A stretch of DNA of 64,000 bases from Lumbricus rubellus (lineage: Eukaryota > Annelida > Clitellata > Crassiclitellata > Lumbricidae). This document shows, piece by piece, positions 25,701 to 40,700 of the stretch. Location: contig OX243820.1 of NCBI GenBank assembly GCA_945859605.1, positions 30,319,599-30,383,598 on the forward strand. Reading direction: 5' to 3'. Numbering within the stretch: position 1 is the first letter of the stretch; every line of letters begins with the position of its first letter. The position numbers were made by a program, and so were the translations under genes. A model generated the notes under the pieces. The model ran no database searches and was not told the DNA's origin. It saw only the letters and a program-made list of their open reading frames with translations.

Positions 25701-28700
25701 AGCAAGAATATTTAAAGCCGTTTACAAAGAAATTCAGAAAAATGCAACAGACCTGATCTCTTGGTGTGTATGACAATCTTGTTGCATGCCACATCCAATG
25801 CTGAAGCAATAAGAATCTAGAAAAAGATGTACAGTCACTAATAAAACAATTTAAATATTATCGTATTGTATCTATATAAATTCACAAAGCGCCTCTCACA
25901 GTGTAGCACAAACAGTGAGAAAGACCAGGGAAAAGAAAGTGGTTTTGACTTTTGAGATAGCGAAAAGATGCGCCTGGGTGTAGGGCTGTAGGCTATACGT
26001 GGGGTATCAGTCAAGACTCAAGAGCGAAGGACAAGTTGATAGAGAGAGAACTAGCAGTCAAAAAACCCAACTGTTTCTAAACTATATACATAATTTGAAC
26101 ATAAATATTCGCTTTTTTTAGCATCACCAGCTTATTAACATTAATTGAAAAATCATCAAATCTAAAAGTGCATGACTTGGATGCTATGAAGAACCTCGTA
26201 AGTCCTAACCTGTAATTCAGTAGCAGACTGAGCACCAACGTAGATATCTAACTCTCCGTCCTCTCCCTTCGGTACAGCACGGACGCCGTGTGTTTCCATG
26301 TAGAAGTGCTCCTGCCCGCCAATCCTCACCTCGCTCTCGATCACGTGATCGCAGGAAACAAAAGCAGCTTTCACATCTCCGTAGTTGATGACGCCAGCGT
26401 CACCAGACCATGGATGAAAAGACTTCTTTGAGATGGCATCCTGTGACGTCAACAACGTTAAGAGAATTCATCATTGGTAACCTGTTGGGTAAGACATAGT
26501 AGCTAATTAATTAGGTGCATACCATATAACTTGCAGGCGAGTAGAAGCCTGGGCCCAGTCGGGTGGGGAAGAAGGTGGAGGGGGTTCGAACCTGACTTGA
26601 GTCAGTTAGGCCTACTGATGCGTCACATTCGATGTATGTGACGTTCAGTGTTTAATCTAGACGTCTCTGGGGGGGGAAAGTTCCCCCCCCAGGATTGACA
26701 TTTCCCCCCCCAGAAAAATTTGACAAAATGATATTGTTTTTTTACTGTTTTCATCATTGTTTTACATGAAGTGTTATAATATACGGTTATATTATTTACT
26801 ATTACAATTATGATTATAAATAATGACATTATTAATTTTACTAACATAATATATGATACTATCATGTTGCAATGAGTATAACTTACTGTATATGTTTGTA
26901 TAAACACTATTTTTTTCTAACTAAAAACAGAGATGACATCCCTCCAGAAAATTTGGCAAAATGGTAATAGTTTTAGCTGCTGCTTACATCATCGCATTAC
27001 ATTAACTGTTAAAATATAATATACCGTAATATTATTTACTATTATATGGTTATAGTAAATATTTACTATTATAATAAAATTATGTGACACAATCCTGCTA
27101 AAATGAGTGTTAAGATGACACCTTAAAATGCTTCCATTGCAATGTGGAAATTCCAAAAGTTTCTGGTGAGGCTCTCAAAAAGTACAGGTTTTTTGTTAAG
27201 AAGACACCATAAAATGCTGCCATTGCAATGTGGAAATTCCAAAAATTTCTCATGAGGCTCTGAACAAGTATAGGTTTTTGTTAAGATGACACCTTAAAAT
27301 GCTTCCATTGCAATGTGGAAATTCCAAAAGTTTCTGGTGAGGCTCTCAAAAAGTACAGGTTTTTGTTAAGAAGACACCATAAAATGCTGCCATTGCAATG
27401 TGGAATTTCCAAAAATTTCTCATGAGGCTCTGAACAAGTATAGGTTTTTGTTAAGATGACACCTTAAAATGCTTCCATTGCAATGTGGAAATTCCAAAAG
27501 TTTCTGGTGAGGCTCTCAAAAAGTACAGGTTTTTGTTAAGAAGACACCATAAAATGCTGCCATTGCAATGTGGAAATTCCAAAAATTTCTGATGGGGAGG
27601 GAAATCCCCCTCCCCATACCCATCCCTCTCCTGGTCTCGGCGCTACGCGCCTCACGAGCGTCCTTCGGACGCTCAATTATTGTCTCCCCCCCCCAGAAAC
27701 CTGAATTCCCCCCCCAGAGGACGGGGACTAGATTAAACACTGTGTGACGTTCATCCGGGTACTCAGCAGGATAATTTTGCATAGAGTCCCAACAGTTTTT
27801 TAGTCATCATCATTCTGTATAATAATTGCCAAAGTTTATCCTGCAAAATTCCGGTATGTCGCCACAGACAAAATCTTTGTTAAATGCTTACTTCTTAATT
27901 GTCATCGACTTCATATCCCGACAGTAATGATTAATATAGGCTATTTACAGCGGAAACAAACTAACCTCGATGGCGATGATTGGCTCAAACTCTTCATACT
28001 GCACAACGACAGCTCGTGCTGCTCTTCTTGCAAGGTCATGTGACTCAGCTATGATTGCTCCAATTGTCTGCCCAACCCAGTGCACCTGTTGAAACATGAG
28101 CAAATGCAATACAACATCTACTGAACTGTCTATCTATCTATCTGTCTGTCTGTCTGTCTTTCCATCCATTCATCCATCCATCCCAAACAAACCAGAGTGT
28201 TCACCAATACAGTACCCTTTAACCCCTCCCTCATTAGCAGCAGTAGCAGGCCTAGTAGCCTATATAGTAGTAGTAGTAAAGAAATACATTACATATTTCA
28301 ATAATGTATGAATATTTAATTATTTATTAATTAGGCCTACATTCCCTACAATGACATGAGCAATAGCATTAAGAAAGTAAGTTACAACAAGAATAAAATG
28401 CTGACCTCTTCACTGGCAAAGATTTCCTCTTTTCCCGTCCTCTTTCCAACCACATTGGACTTGATGACGGATGTGTGATCAAGAAAGCAGACAACTCCTT
28501 GCATCGCCAATGCAGCTGATGGATCAACGCTTATGATCTTGGCATTTGCTTTTGTACTCGTAACAAGAGTCAAGTACAACTCTCCTGTTAAATATCACAT
28601 CACGAGGGCCTTTCACGCATGGATCACTTTCAAATACTAATAACTGTCTTGAAACGTGCATATCTATTTTATAGACCTGCATGCATGTATTACCTATATA

Positions 28701-31700
28701 ATACAAAACTTGTTTTCATACATACAAATAAATGCATATGGCCTATATGCATGTGTAGTTGCATACATAAATTATATAAATTACATAATATGCGTCCAAA
28801 CATGAGTATGACTTACATACAAACATATGTTCAGTGCCTTGGAACTGCATGGAAGGTTGCGGGTTCAAATCCACCTCAAGTCGCCGCGCATGGATTCTGA
28901 GCAAGTCCTTCACTTGCAGTTGCTCATGCGCTCGGAGCGCAGCGCTCCGACGTAAACTCCAATTCAGTGTCTGCTCTGCAGTCGGGAGCGTCTCTGTGTA
29001 GAAATCTTGAAGGGGCGCTATAACAAGTGCTGATACATGTACACACAACTACCTCATAATGTGAGCCACATTACAATGGCTGACACTCTGCAGACACTAC
29101 CTTCTGAAGGTCGTATGTCATCGACGAAGACGGCTTCACCAGTCGCACTCTGCTTGGCCCATCTGTGAGTCAGTGGTTGTCCAACCGTATCTGCCTCTGA
29201 CTGTTTGCTGACGATGTCGTAGACCTGAGTTCCAGAGTGTGGCCGCTGAAGCGCCGTCTGGGAGGATGTCAGGTAATTTTCTTCTTCTTCCGTTAGGCTC
29301 AACAAGTCCTGATATCGTAGAAGTCAAGACACAATTAGGCTATAGGGGCTGACCGTGGGAGTGGGCTGACAGATAGCTAGCACGTCAGACGGGTATACGA
29401 CGGGGTAAGGGGCTGCATACATCTATACTTAAACCTGCAAAGATATGTTTAACCCGTTATCAACTGTCGAAGTTCAATTCATGTTTGAGAAATTGTTCTT
29501 ACCGAGCTTGCCTATCTGCTCTCTGATAGGCCTATTTGTTGCATAACTTAATATGGTTATACGACAGAAACTCGTCTATTATAGGCATAGCCTTCTGCTA
29601 CTATTCGCCAGATTTAAATACAATATGCACATAACTAATTCACTCATTCATTCAGAGTATTTGTATAGTAACAATTCAAGAGACCTGCTCAGAGGTGTTC
29701 TCAGCCACAGCTAAAAGAGTAAAATTTGGGTAGCCTAACTTATAGAAAGCAGGCAAGTTTTGTCTAGGCATCACTTGCAAGGCTAATTGGAGGTCATTCC
29801 AGATGGCGGACCCGCAATAACAACAATGTCCACTTCTCAAAAATCAACTTAAATGCTTTGAAAGAAAAGCAATCAGCTAACCAGCTTTTGGTTTCGCTTC
29901 TTGTAGACCTTTAGGAAGAATTTAACAGCAAAACCCTGTGCCACGGCCAACTTATACTTGTCCGAATCTGCACTGGAAAGTCTCGGACGAAGTTCGCCAG
30001 CTAAGCTGGACGTCAGGTCATCCAGGAGACTGCTATCCCAATTTCTATGCATAATAGAAATGCAGATTTGGTGAACGATCAAAGATTAACAAGAATTATG
30101 AAATTACTTAATAGCTATAGACTCTTTGGAAGTTTGGATCAAATAGTGTCAGAATCTCTAGGTTTATTGGAGGTTCACAAGTTACTTGTAGAGATGCTTA
30201 GACATCAATGCAGTGACTCGATCTCTACGACAAAATATCAGCTGTGACCAATGCGATAATGATTTTCGTTTCTTATTTTCCAAACTGACACAACACAGTA
30301 TGACTGCATGAAACTATCTTAATTAACATCAATCTTCTAACAAACTACTAACAGAACATGGAGCCTGCAATGCAACAACGCTAATAGCAGCCTATACAAA
30401 CACGTCTTTCCTATAGAGCTTCAGGAATCGAACTCAATCTCGCTTATCTCCATGCGAGTGTGTTATCCAATTCGCCACCAAGCCCCCTCCACCCCAGATA
30501 ACACAAAGTCATCACCAGAAAATAGATCAAAGCTGTCAATTAATTAAACAAAGGTAGAGAATAAAGAAATTATTTAAACTAATGACCAAACCAGTGTTCC
30601 TAGAAGAAAAGAATTATACTCTTCCTCCTCAAGGGACCACGTCAATTTGCTTTAAACATTATTAACCAATAACCATCTCAATTTTCAATTGTTTCCCAAT
30701 TTATTCCTTACTTAATAAGAAAAAGACATAAAAACAAGAAATGCACCATAGAAAAATTAATAGGAAGTTCGATAAATTAGACAAAACTTGTCTTTCTGTT
30801 CACCTGCCAATAAGTTTCTTTGCAGTTTCCTTGGCAACCAGAGGTGTTGCAGAAAGCCCGCCAAAGACCAAGTCAGCGATCTTAACAATGCTGCTTCCTT
30901 CTTCAAACTCCACATGTATGCCTGCATTGACGTCAGCCAAAGCCAAGTCTTTGCGAACAGACTGCTTAAAACTTTCAAAGTATTCATTCTACAAGCAGAA
31001 TAAAATTATAATAGAATTCTATTTCACAAATATAGCAGAACTAAAGCCACAAATATCTAAATAAAAGTAGTGTTTAAACTGCTCAATGCTCCACCAGAGG
31101 TGCCAGGTCCCCACAACTTCACAAAGATTATAACCCAAGTCTTTCTGAAAAATCTAGAGCTGATACTATAGCTTTTTTGTTGATATCCATACCCCAGAAT
31201 AATTTTATTCCCAATGGAATGCATACAATCATAGAATGAAAATTCTTTGATGAACCAGACTGAAAGCTGTGCAAGCTTGAAAACTGAAATACACTGGAGA
31301 CTCCTCGTAACACAAATTCCGAAATACCACAATCATAAAAAGACGTTCTTGAAATAAGGTTCTTGCTAATTCTTCGAAAACACAACCCTATGAACATTCA
31401 CTTATTGTTTTACCAATTTTAAAACATAAAATGTTTGTTATGGCTAATTGCAAGCACTTTTTCTATTTATCATGTTCAACTGCTGCCGTCAAGACTATTA
31501 TAATCAGCTGACTTCATTTGATTCAACCAGAAATCAGCGTGAGAAAGAGTGCTGTAAACACTACACTACAGAGATGAAACCTACTAGTCTGAAACGTGTG
31601 GCTAGCAAATTTTGCATTGCTTACATGGCGGTTGTAAAATAATTATTACGGCACCGTTTTTGCGCCATACCTGATGCTGCTGCTGATGATGCTGCTGATG

Positions 31701-34700
31701 CTGCTGATGATGCTGCTGATGATGCTGATGCTGCTGCTGATAATGATGATGATTACTATTATGATGATCATGATAACCATATGATGATGCCGATGATGCT
31801 GGTTAATTGTCTTAAATTTAATTATTGAGGGTTCAAATGAAGGCCTTCTTCCTCCAAGAAAACAATAATAGCATTGTTTCTTCTATAGAGGGGCATGGTT
31901 AGGCCTAACGGTGAGGTGCTCGTGGTCGCCATAGATACAAGTATGGGTATAATTTTCAAGTGTTTACCTGTGAAGAAAATGGCAGGAAGAGACCCAATAT
32001 CACTTCATCAGGTTTCAGATATGTTGATTTTCCATTGAAAAACCCATGTTGAATGTTCAGCTCTCTTACTCCGTCTACAGGTAAGAAAATTGAAAAATGA
32101 GTTAAATTCAGAAAAATTTGGACAACCCTGAAAGTTACTACAATGCATATACAACATTTATCTTTCCAAATTCCATTTAATCTAAATCAACATGGCAATT
32201 TTTGGAATGATTTCCATGCTTCATCTTCATGTTATGCATTAATTTCTCCCCTTCCATAATGCAACAATCTTGTACAAAAAACCCACGAAACCTGGAGTTT
32301 TGATAAAGAAAAAACTAGGGTTATTTCACATTGGGGTCCTAATGCAACTCCTACAGCAGCGTTTTAAAACTTATGGGAATAAACAAGCATTCAGCTTACC
32401 AGCCGAAGCAAGTCTGATGCGACTTCCTGTAGTCAAAAGCAGGACATTAACGTCAGCTACTGCTCCTGCAACAGCCAGGCTTCCACCTATTGTCTGCAAT
32501 GAACATTAAACACAAGTGCACAAACTAGGACTGAAATGCACGTGTTGCAAGAAGTGAGGAAAGCATCTAATTTCAAGTACCGGTAATTTGTTATTTCAGC
32601 ACTGCAGCCAGACTACACCATATTGTATGTGATTAAGACGATGGCATTGGATGGCAAAGCAAGCATTATATAGGCTACAAATTATACATTATACAATCAC
32701 CATTTCACCTCAATGGTAGAAATGCGTACATAAAAGTGTATTATTCAATGGTACTGTAATGAATTATGGTCATAATGAGGCTAAGTTCTAAAGCTAAATG
32801 TGATTTATTGCGTAAAATTTCAGTGTTAGACTCACAGCACGATTTCTTATTGCTGGGGACCCAAAGTACTGCAGCACATCCAACAATGAAGTCAGAACTC
32901 TGGACTTTGTCTCTGAAGAATAACAGAAGCATCAACGTCGTCGTCATCGTCGTCGTCGTCATCATAATCATCATCATCATAACCATCATCGTCATCGTCG
33001 TCATCTACATTCTACAACATCAGCAGCAGCAGCAGCTGCAGCAGCTTCAGCATGAATAGAAACTCAAAACTGCTCACTACTATAATAATTATTAAAGTCT
33101 TATTTATGATGTTGACCTGGCATAATAATGGCCTGTCTTCTTTGCTTCACATTACTTTACATTTCTTAAATGAATTACCAACAGGCATGAAACTGAATAA
33201 TACAGGGTGGCCCAAAAAAAGTGATAACACGTCGTAGCAAAGGGTCATTTAATATAATTGAATCAATATAACGTTTTGTAATTTACTGTCGTATGCCAAG
33301 TAGTACATGTAATTACGCTACTCATAAAACATGTTCAGTGTGTCCCCTTGCTTCTCAACAACTTTTTGCAAGCGAGAAACACCAACTGATACCATGATAC
33401 CGCAGCTGAAAAGTTCACGTTCTCGTATGTCTCCTTTCTGGAACTTAATTGTCTTTTCTTTGATTCAACTGAATAAATACGATCATGTTGAGAATTAACT
33501 GGCGTGGCAAAGGTGAATATCTTGGTGTGTGTAAACCAGATGGTTCGTACACTTCTGTCATTAGGAAACCGTTCAAGTAGCTGCTGACTGCATTACAAAA
33601 GTTTCAATTTGCAATTTTCGTTGAGTGTCTGCCCGATCACACGCTTGTTCGTTTTCAGCTGTAAATATTGCCTTACAATACGTTGCACCGACGTCCGTGA
33701 TGTACCCGTGTCTCTTTGAATTTCCCACGGATTTTTGTGACTGTGAGGATCATCTTCTTGACTGCAGATCAGCTCACTCACCCGCTCAATGTTCTGTAGT
33801 GTTCTAGCAGACTTTGGCCGACCACTTTCGCGTTTACATTCTGTTGTACAGTCATTATCAATTTATGTAATAACCCGACTGACCCTATAGGCTTTGTGTG
33901 GAAACTCATTTTTCATTTGCCTTGCACTCCAATGTTTCTCAATTCGCAAATTTTTAATCAGAATACGGTCTTTTGTTGTGATTTTAGTCATTCTGGTTCA
34001 AATATCTTCAAAACACGCAGAAGTTGACGATTGGCAAAAAAAAATTTCGACCGGAAGTTGTCGTAATAATGATGTCATATGACTATACAGTTTGGCAAGT
34101 GAATCAGTGAACTTTTTAAGCTATTATGGATATTGTGCAAACAGATTTGAACTAATTATAGTACATTATACGAGGTGTTATCACTTTTTTTGGGCCACCC
34201 TGTAGATTCCATTCTAAGCTGCTACAGAGAATCAAAACAGCAAAAGCAAACTTTACCAGGAAGTTTTTCCAACAACAAAGTAATTTTGTTTTCCAGAGAA
34301 GTCATTGATGTCGTTGCTCCAATCCACAGTCCATCTTCTCTCTCCTCGAAACTCCGAAGTTCACTGATCTGTGTAGTCGCAATAACAACCAGTGGCTTTT
34401 CTGGCTTCGCGTATTTCAAGTTGAACACTAAAAACCACCAAAACAATTTTCAAATCATATAAGAGTAATGAATCTCAAGTTGTCACAAAGCAGGGCCGTT
34501 ACTGCCTTGAGCATCATGAAATCTCCTCAGAGAACTGATCAGACAAAATAAATAACATAGGGCCTAATCACACAAAACATTCTGAACGACTGTTGGCAAA
34601 TGTGAAGAGAATACATGAGAAACCAACCTGCGTTGGTTCCACCAGCAACAAGTAGTGCACCAGGAAACTGCTTCTTCAGGCTCAGCAGCTCATTCAACGA

Positions 34701-37700
34701 CACAGGTCTGAACCAAGTCACAGAATCCGACACAAACTTCAGACTTTGCTTGTCATAGCAATCCGAAAGCTGACAACATAAACACACATTTTTCAGCGTT
34801 TACCTTAAAACATACAATTTAGGCCTCATACTAGTCAGAATCTTAAAGTAGCCCTAGGCCTGGTATTAATATTAAAAAAATATGAACCTCAAACTGTCAG
34901 CCAATCTGAGATCGTCTTATCTGATGCGTGACAGATGATGCACGTGGTCGTCTAACATTACACAGATCATCTGACATAACTTGACATGCGTGTAATTCGT
35001 ATACAGACCTGCAATTCACTTGGAAATATCAGTTCTTGTTTATGAGGATTGGAGTCGTCGTTGGCATCAGCAGAGGAGGCAACTTCCGAACATGATTTCT
35101 TTTAAAAAAACAATTATTAGTCAATTATTCCATTATGACAATTAATTTTTCATACATTTACTTAAATTTCAAGACACTGTTTCATAATGCTGTTTTCTGA
35201 CATTTTGTTGCAGGGCTGTTTTTAAGGAGTTTTCAGAACTGCACTACTCCTTCTTTTCTGTCCCATCCTCCATGGTAAATTATTTTCAATCGGAGGACAA
35301 TGACCTTTTTTGCTAGTTTTAGCTGTACAGAAGTGCTTCTACAACAGCACAAATCCATTTAGAACTGCACATTTAGTGTACAACTGCACGTTAAAAAGCC
35401 CAGTTTTGTTGAGCATTAGCCAAGGTGGTGGTTCATCGGTAGTGCAACCAACCTACACCCAAATGACAGTCGATTTGCACACAATGCACAGGCCCCCATT
35501 ACAGTTTCGAGGGGCCCGCACAGGCCCGCACAGGCCCGTCTTAAGGTGTGTGCTTAGGGTTCAGCAGCACTTGGACATGATAATGGCTATTTACGTATTA
35601 GGGCCTATGACTATACCTGTTTGTTCTACAAGCACTATTGTTATGTCATTAGCTTTGCTATATGGACTTTGTTAATTGTTAGTCCATTAGGTGCAATATA
35701 AAAACATATAAAACGGATAAAGGCTCACGGGCCCAGGGCCCTATGTTGCCAACCTTTGCTGTACAATGTATGCCTACTCAACAAAATTGTGTCATTTCAT
35801 AATGTTTCGCATAGCACAGGCAGCTACCAAATTTTCTCTAGTCACCAAAACTATATAATTGGGCAAATACATAATTTAACATTTCTCAGAATATTCAAAG
35901 GTAACACGTAGAAAAATAATGTAGATGATCAACCGTATTTTGGTTTCTGCAGCAGCGTTCTCCCATGGCGCACTCTGAGGCCTGTAATAAGAAAATATGA
36001 CAAACGACATAAACACAAAGAGAATAAGAAACCTAATAACTCAAGATATCTTAAATATAAGGACATCATAATCATCTTAATGACAAACGGAAGCGTCATA
36101 ACTAAGTAAATTTCTTAAAGTTTAGTTTCATTTAGTTTCCTGCGCACCTTAGAATTCTAAGTAGGCTAGGTTACAAATCAGAAGATCAGCAGAATTGGAC
36201 ATCAGACAACTAATTGGTAGATCTAACAGGTTTAATTACTGTTGAAATTTATAATTAGCGCTATAATAACGACTATGTTTACTCTAAAGTTGTATAGTCA
36301 GCGTTCTTCTTTATAACGTTTCTGACTTGCTTTTCGTACTGAAGGAACCAATATGGCCAGTTTATGTTTCTGAGTTATTCAATGATTAATCCTATTAAAT
36401 CTCTTATTTGGAAAGTGATCAGCTTCGTTTCTTAACAATTACATCATCCAGAAAACTTCAAATTCTTGTGGAAAGTGTGAGGCGCTGGATTCCAATTTTG
36501 CTAAAAGCAAAAGAGCAGCTCGCTAACCAACTTGAAAGGCAAGCAGAAATAAAATGAATCTGGTTACTTAACGAATAAGTTTAAGCTTAAGCAGTACTGC
36601 ACACAATAAATAATGTAGACCTAATTAATAAATACATATAAAATGTTCGCTTACTTTTGAAAGGCTTCTGAATGAATCCAGAATTGGTCTGTAGCCTGTG
36701 CATCGGCAAAGATTACCTGTTTTTCAATCAACAGAACCAAGCATCTGAGTCTAGAATGCCACCTTGTCATAACTTTGTATTATAGATGTTGCCAGGGTGA
36801 GAATTGCATGGGGAGTTGAGGGTTTCAACCCCCAGTCTTTCTTAGAGCCACATAGTAAAGTCTGTTTTTCACACCCAAATTCCAAGTGGATAATAGCCCA
36901 ACCCCCCAGTTATTTTTCCACAATTCTCACACTGGATGTTGCTCCTTTAGATGAAAATGATGAGTCTGGGCAAGAAAACAAGAAACACGAATGCTTGCCT
37001 CACTTCACTCCTCATATATAGCAGTGATAGGCCTACCATTAAAAGTACAAAAGCTTCATTAGGTTTTAACATTAATATCAAACAAATGACCCATTAACTT
37101 AACAAAAAAGGTTCCTCAAATAATTATAAAGAATGGAAATGTAAGCTTATTTAAAGACTAGTTTACCTTGAAGGGCATGCTCAATCTGGAGTTCAGATGG
37201 TTTACCATTACTTCTGAGGAGTGCATACATTGTCATGACCATACCAGGAGTGCAGAAACCGCACTGAATGCCATGACCAGCCACAATCCGTTCCTGTAAC
37301 CAATCCATGAGGCATGGAAATGAAAACAGAGCCAAGCAATGCTAGATTATTTTAACGGTGGAACTCAGTCAAAAGAAGCTGAAAGAACATGGGTAATATG
37401 AAACATGTCCAAGTAGGCCCCTACATGTATCTGTAATTTCATCTTGGTTTTGGTTAGCCTCTAACTAACACCAACTAACGTTTTTTGACAACGGCTTATT
37501 GACTATTGAGCCTACTGATTTTTACAGTGTCGTAGGCCTGAACACAATAATCCAGTAATAAAACATAAGTCATCATCATTCGATGGTCGGCTCTGCCATC
37601 ATCGTAACCTAATCAGCTCGAGAAGACTTGCAAATACTAGCGGATTGTAAGTAGATACTGCGTACTAAAAACAATACTTGCACATTTGAAATTAACGCAA

Positions 37701-40700
37701 CTACGCAAAGTTCACACAGCAGATTTGTGCCACAACTCGATCCGTAGCTACTTCAAGTCATCACTCATGCTACACTCACTCTGACTGCAAACGTGTGCTA
37801 CCAACTTCCTCTAGATTCCTCTATAGAAAAGTTTGACGAAAGTTCAAGCATTACCTGAAGCTGATGAAGTTTAGTTCTTGTGCTGCCAAGTGCTTCAATG
37901 GTTGTGATGGCTTGACCATGCAACAAACAGATTGGTAAGATACACGCATTTACAGCATAGTGTCTGAAGCACCAGATTGTCAGGAACAAAAACAACATTT
38001 CTGCATGCAGTGACAATGTGAGACTTAAACGCAGAAGACACAACCGCATAGGCCTATCCCACTTTGTGTAGACTTGGGTGAAATCGCATCGACAAACCAT
38101 GAAGTTCCGTCTAGGCCTACATAGAATGTTTCATTATTGTAGTTCACAGTTTGGTTTAGTGTAATGTAACTTGAAACCAGTTCCCTCTAGGACAATCAGG
38201 TTTGTTGAATTAAACAAATAATGATTTAATAGACTGATTGACTAATTGTAGGCCTAAGTATGTAGCATTGCGGCAATGTAGCCTACATATTGCAGCGCAT
38301 TTGAAATTTCTCGCAAGCGATCACCTTTGGTCGTGGGCATTACATTGCGCATTACACCTGAAATGTGTTTATCTTTGCCTAGTGCCACTAATGATGTCGT
38401 AAAATCGAACTGGAAAACTATAAGCACAGGGCATCATGCTCATGCACCAGCTTACTCACACTGTCACACATCAACTAATTTGCGAAGGAAATATTTTATT
38501 AGTTATAGGCTAACAGTGTGGGAAAAGTTCCATTAATTTCAGTCTATAATGCCAGTTTCTTTTGACATGCTGATATTAACAGAAGGATACACAATCGTTG
38601 AAGTGGAACGATCGAAACCGGAGACCATGACGGTGCAGCTGCCACATCCTCCTTCTCCGCAGGCCACCTTGGTACCAGTCAGCTTCACTGGTTCACTCAG
38701 AGTCAAGGTAGCCTATAGATCGACTTCTGCTTTTGTCATTATTATCATTGTTTATTTTATTAGCCTATTTATCTTTATTACTATTTTATTATATTATTAT
38801 TATTTATTACCTTTATTTATTTTATTAGTTTATTAATTTTATTATCATTCCTCATTGATAATATCTGCAATCAATTCAATAATTAGGTAAGCTTACTTCT
38901 TGATAAAAGTCATCACTGGTTATCATCATCAAAAACAAATAGATTGTCATAGGCCTATAATCATTGTCGTGTCCATCATCATTTTAGTTTACGTTTCTGC
39001 ATAAAAAATCTGTTGTTATCGTCAAAAATTAAATTACCATATTATTGTAACGGATATCTCGCCGGCGGGTGGGAAGAGCGGATGCCTAACTCTCCCACCA
39101 GGTGGTAAGGCTTGCGTGTCGCACAAAGATGGCGCAAGTCCGGCCTCCGTCGTCTATCGAAGGGCTTAGCAGTGTTTCCCCAGCCGCGACGTCCGTACGA
39201 ATCAACACGAAGACAGCAGGTATTTTCAGACGATATATTGTAACACACGACTCCACACGTCAGAAGCAGGCATGCACGTGATACACCGCGAACTATCGAA
39301 CCCCAGTAGCGGACGGTCATGTACCTCTCGGCAACTCCCACAGCAATGGCTGACTACGGGGGCGCCCCACTGCGTCGAACACGGACACTACACGGCAGCG
39401 GCAGCGACGTACTGCGGCGGCGGCGAAGGCAAGCACCGACGATCGACTCTCAGCGACGACGACTGTTGATGACCGACAGAGCTGGACTGAACTCGACGAC
39501 TTCCTGCGACGACTGCGGACGAACTGAGCTCCTGCGTGCAGGCAGCACCTCTATTTATACAAGACCGAGGGGACAGGGGTCCGGACAGGGGGCTATGACG
39601 TCAGAGGTCCGGACCGGGGGCTGGAAGCGAGGGAGGAGGGGAGGGGACTGTCATGTCCGGGATCACTAGGTGCAAGGGAAGGGGAAGGGATCGCTACGTC
39701 AGAGGACCGGACAGGGGTCTATGACGTCAGAGGTCCGGTCCGAGGTCCGGGGTCTTCCCGCCCTAAGATCCGCGCATGCGCACTAAGGGGGGACCGACGT
39801 CAGAGGTCCGTCCGAGGACTTCCCGCGCAACGATCCGCGCATGCGCACTAAGGGGGAACCGACGTCAGAGGTCCGGTCCGAGGACTTCCCGCGCAAAGAT
39901 CCGCGCATGCGCACTAAGGGGGGGCCGACGTCAGAGGTCCGGACAGGGGACTTCCCGCGCAAAGATCCGCGCAAACACACGTGCCAACGACGGCGCGAAT
40001 CGACCGCCAACGAAGCCAATTAACCGATAGCAAGATCGCGGCGGCGAAGGAGGGGGAAGGGGGGAAACTACCGCGGATGCACAGGCGAATTTCGCTACAT
40101 TATTTGATACCATCAACCATAAAATAGGTCTATTCGTTTTTCACTTAAATCCTGTAGCCTACTCTTAAAAGCAAACTTCTAAGCAATTAGCCTACATTTA
40201 TAAAAAGTTGTTAGTTTCGGGTGTGCAATGTAGGTCTATGCTCAAAGGATACAGTTGTAACGCAAATAATCTGCAAGTAAAGTGTTCGAGGATGGGTTGG
40301 CTGCGGTCACCTAACAAGGTAGAAACAATGCGTAGATTATTCATTTTCTCATCTACTAGCTATAATGGAACTTAATTGATGCGCACAATGGATTCCAAGC
40401 GCATAACGGACAAGCGCATCATTGGTTTACCTGCATAAAAGTATTTCGCTGGTAAACAGCAAACGACTCCGGCTGTACGTACAGTGGTGCGTTACCTATT
40501 TACCTGCAATGGTGCGGTCCAGGCCCGGCCTTAGGGCAAGGCGAGCGAGGCAACCGCCTTGGGCCCCGCGCTTCCAGGGGCCCCGCGCTGCTGGCTGTAA
40601 TTTTTTATCTTCTAGAGCATAGGCCTACTTACGCAGTAACCTACTTACTTACTTACGTAGTAGGGGAAAGGCTTGTAATATGGACCATTGTGTAATATGG

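Noticed and set aside
39272..40030. Several overlapping Arg-rich plus- and minus-strand frames
   Set aside because: They follow the GC-rich repeated units of the solo LTR and lack stops only because of composition. No retroviral or other domain could be read.
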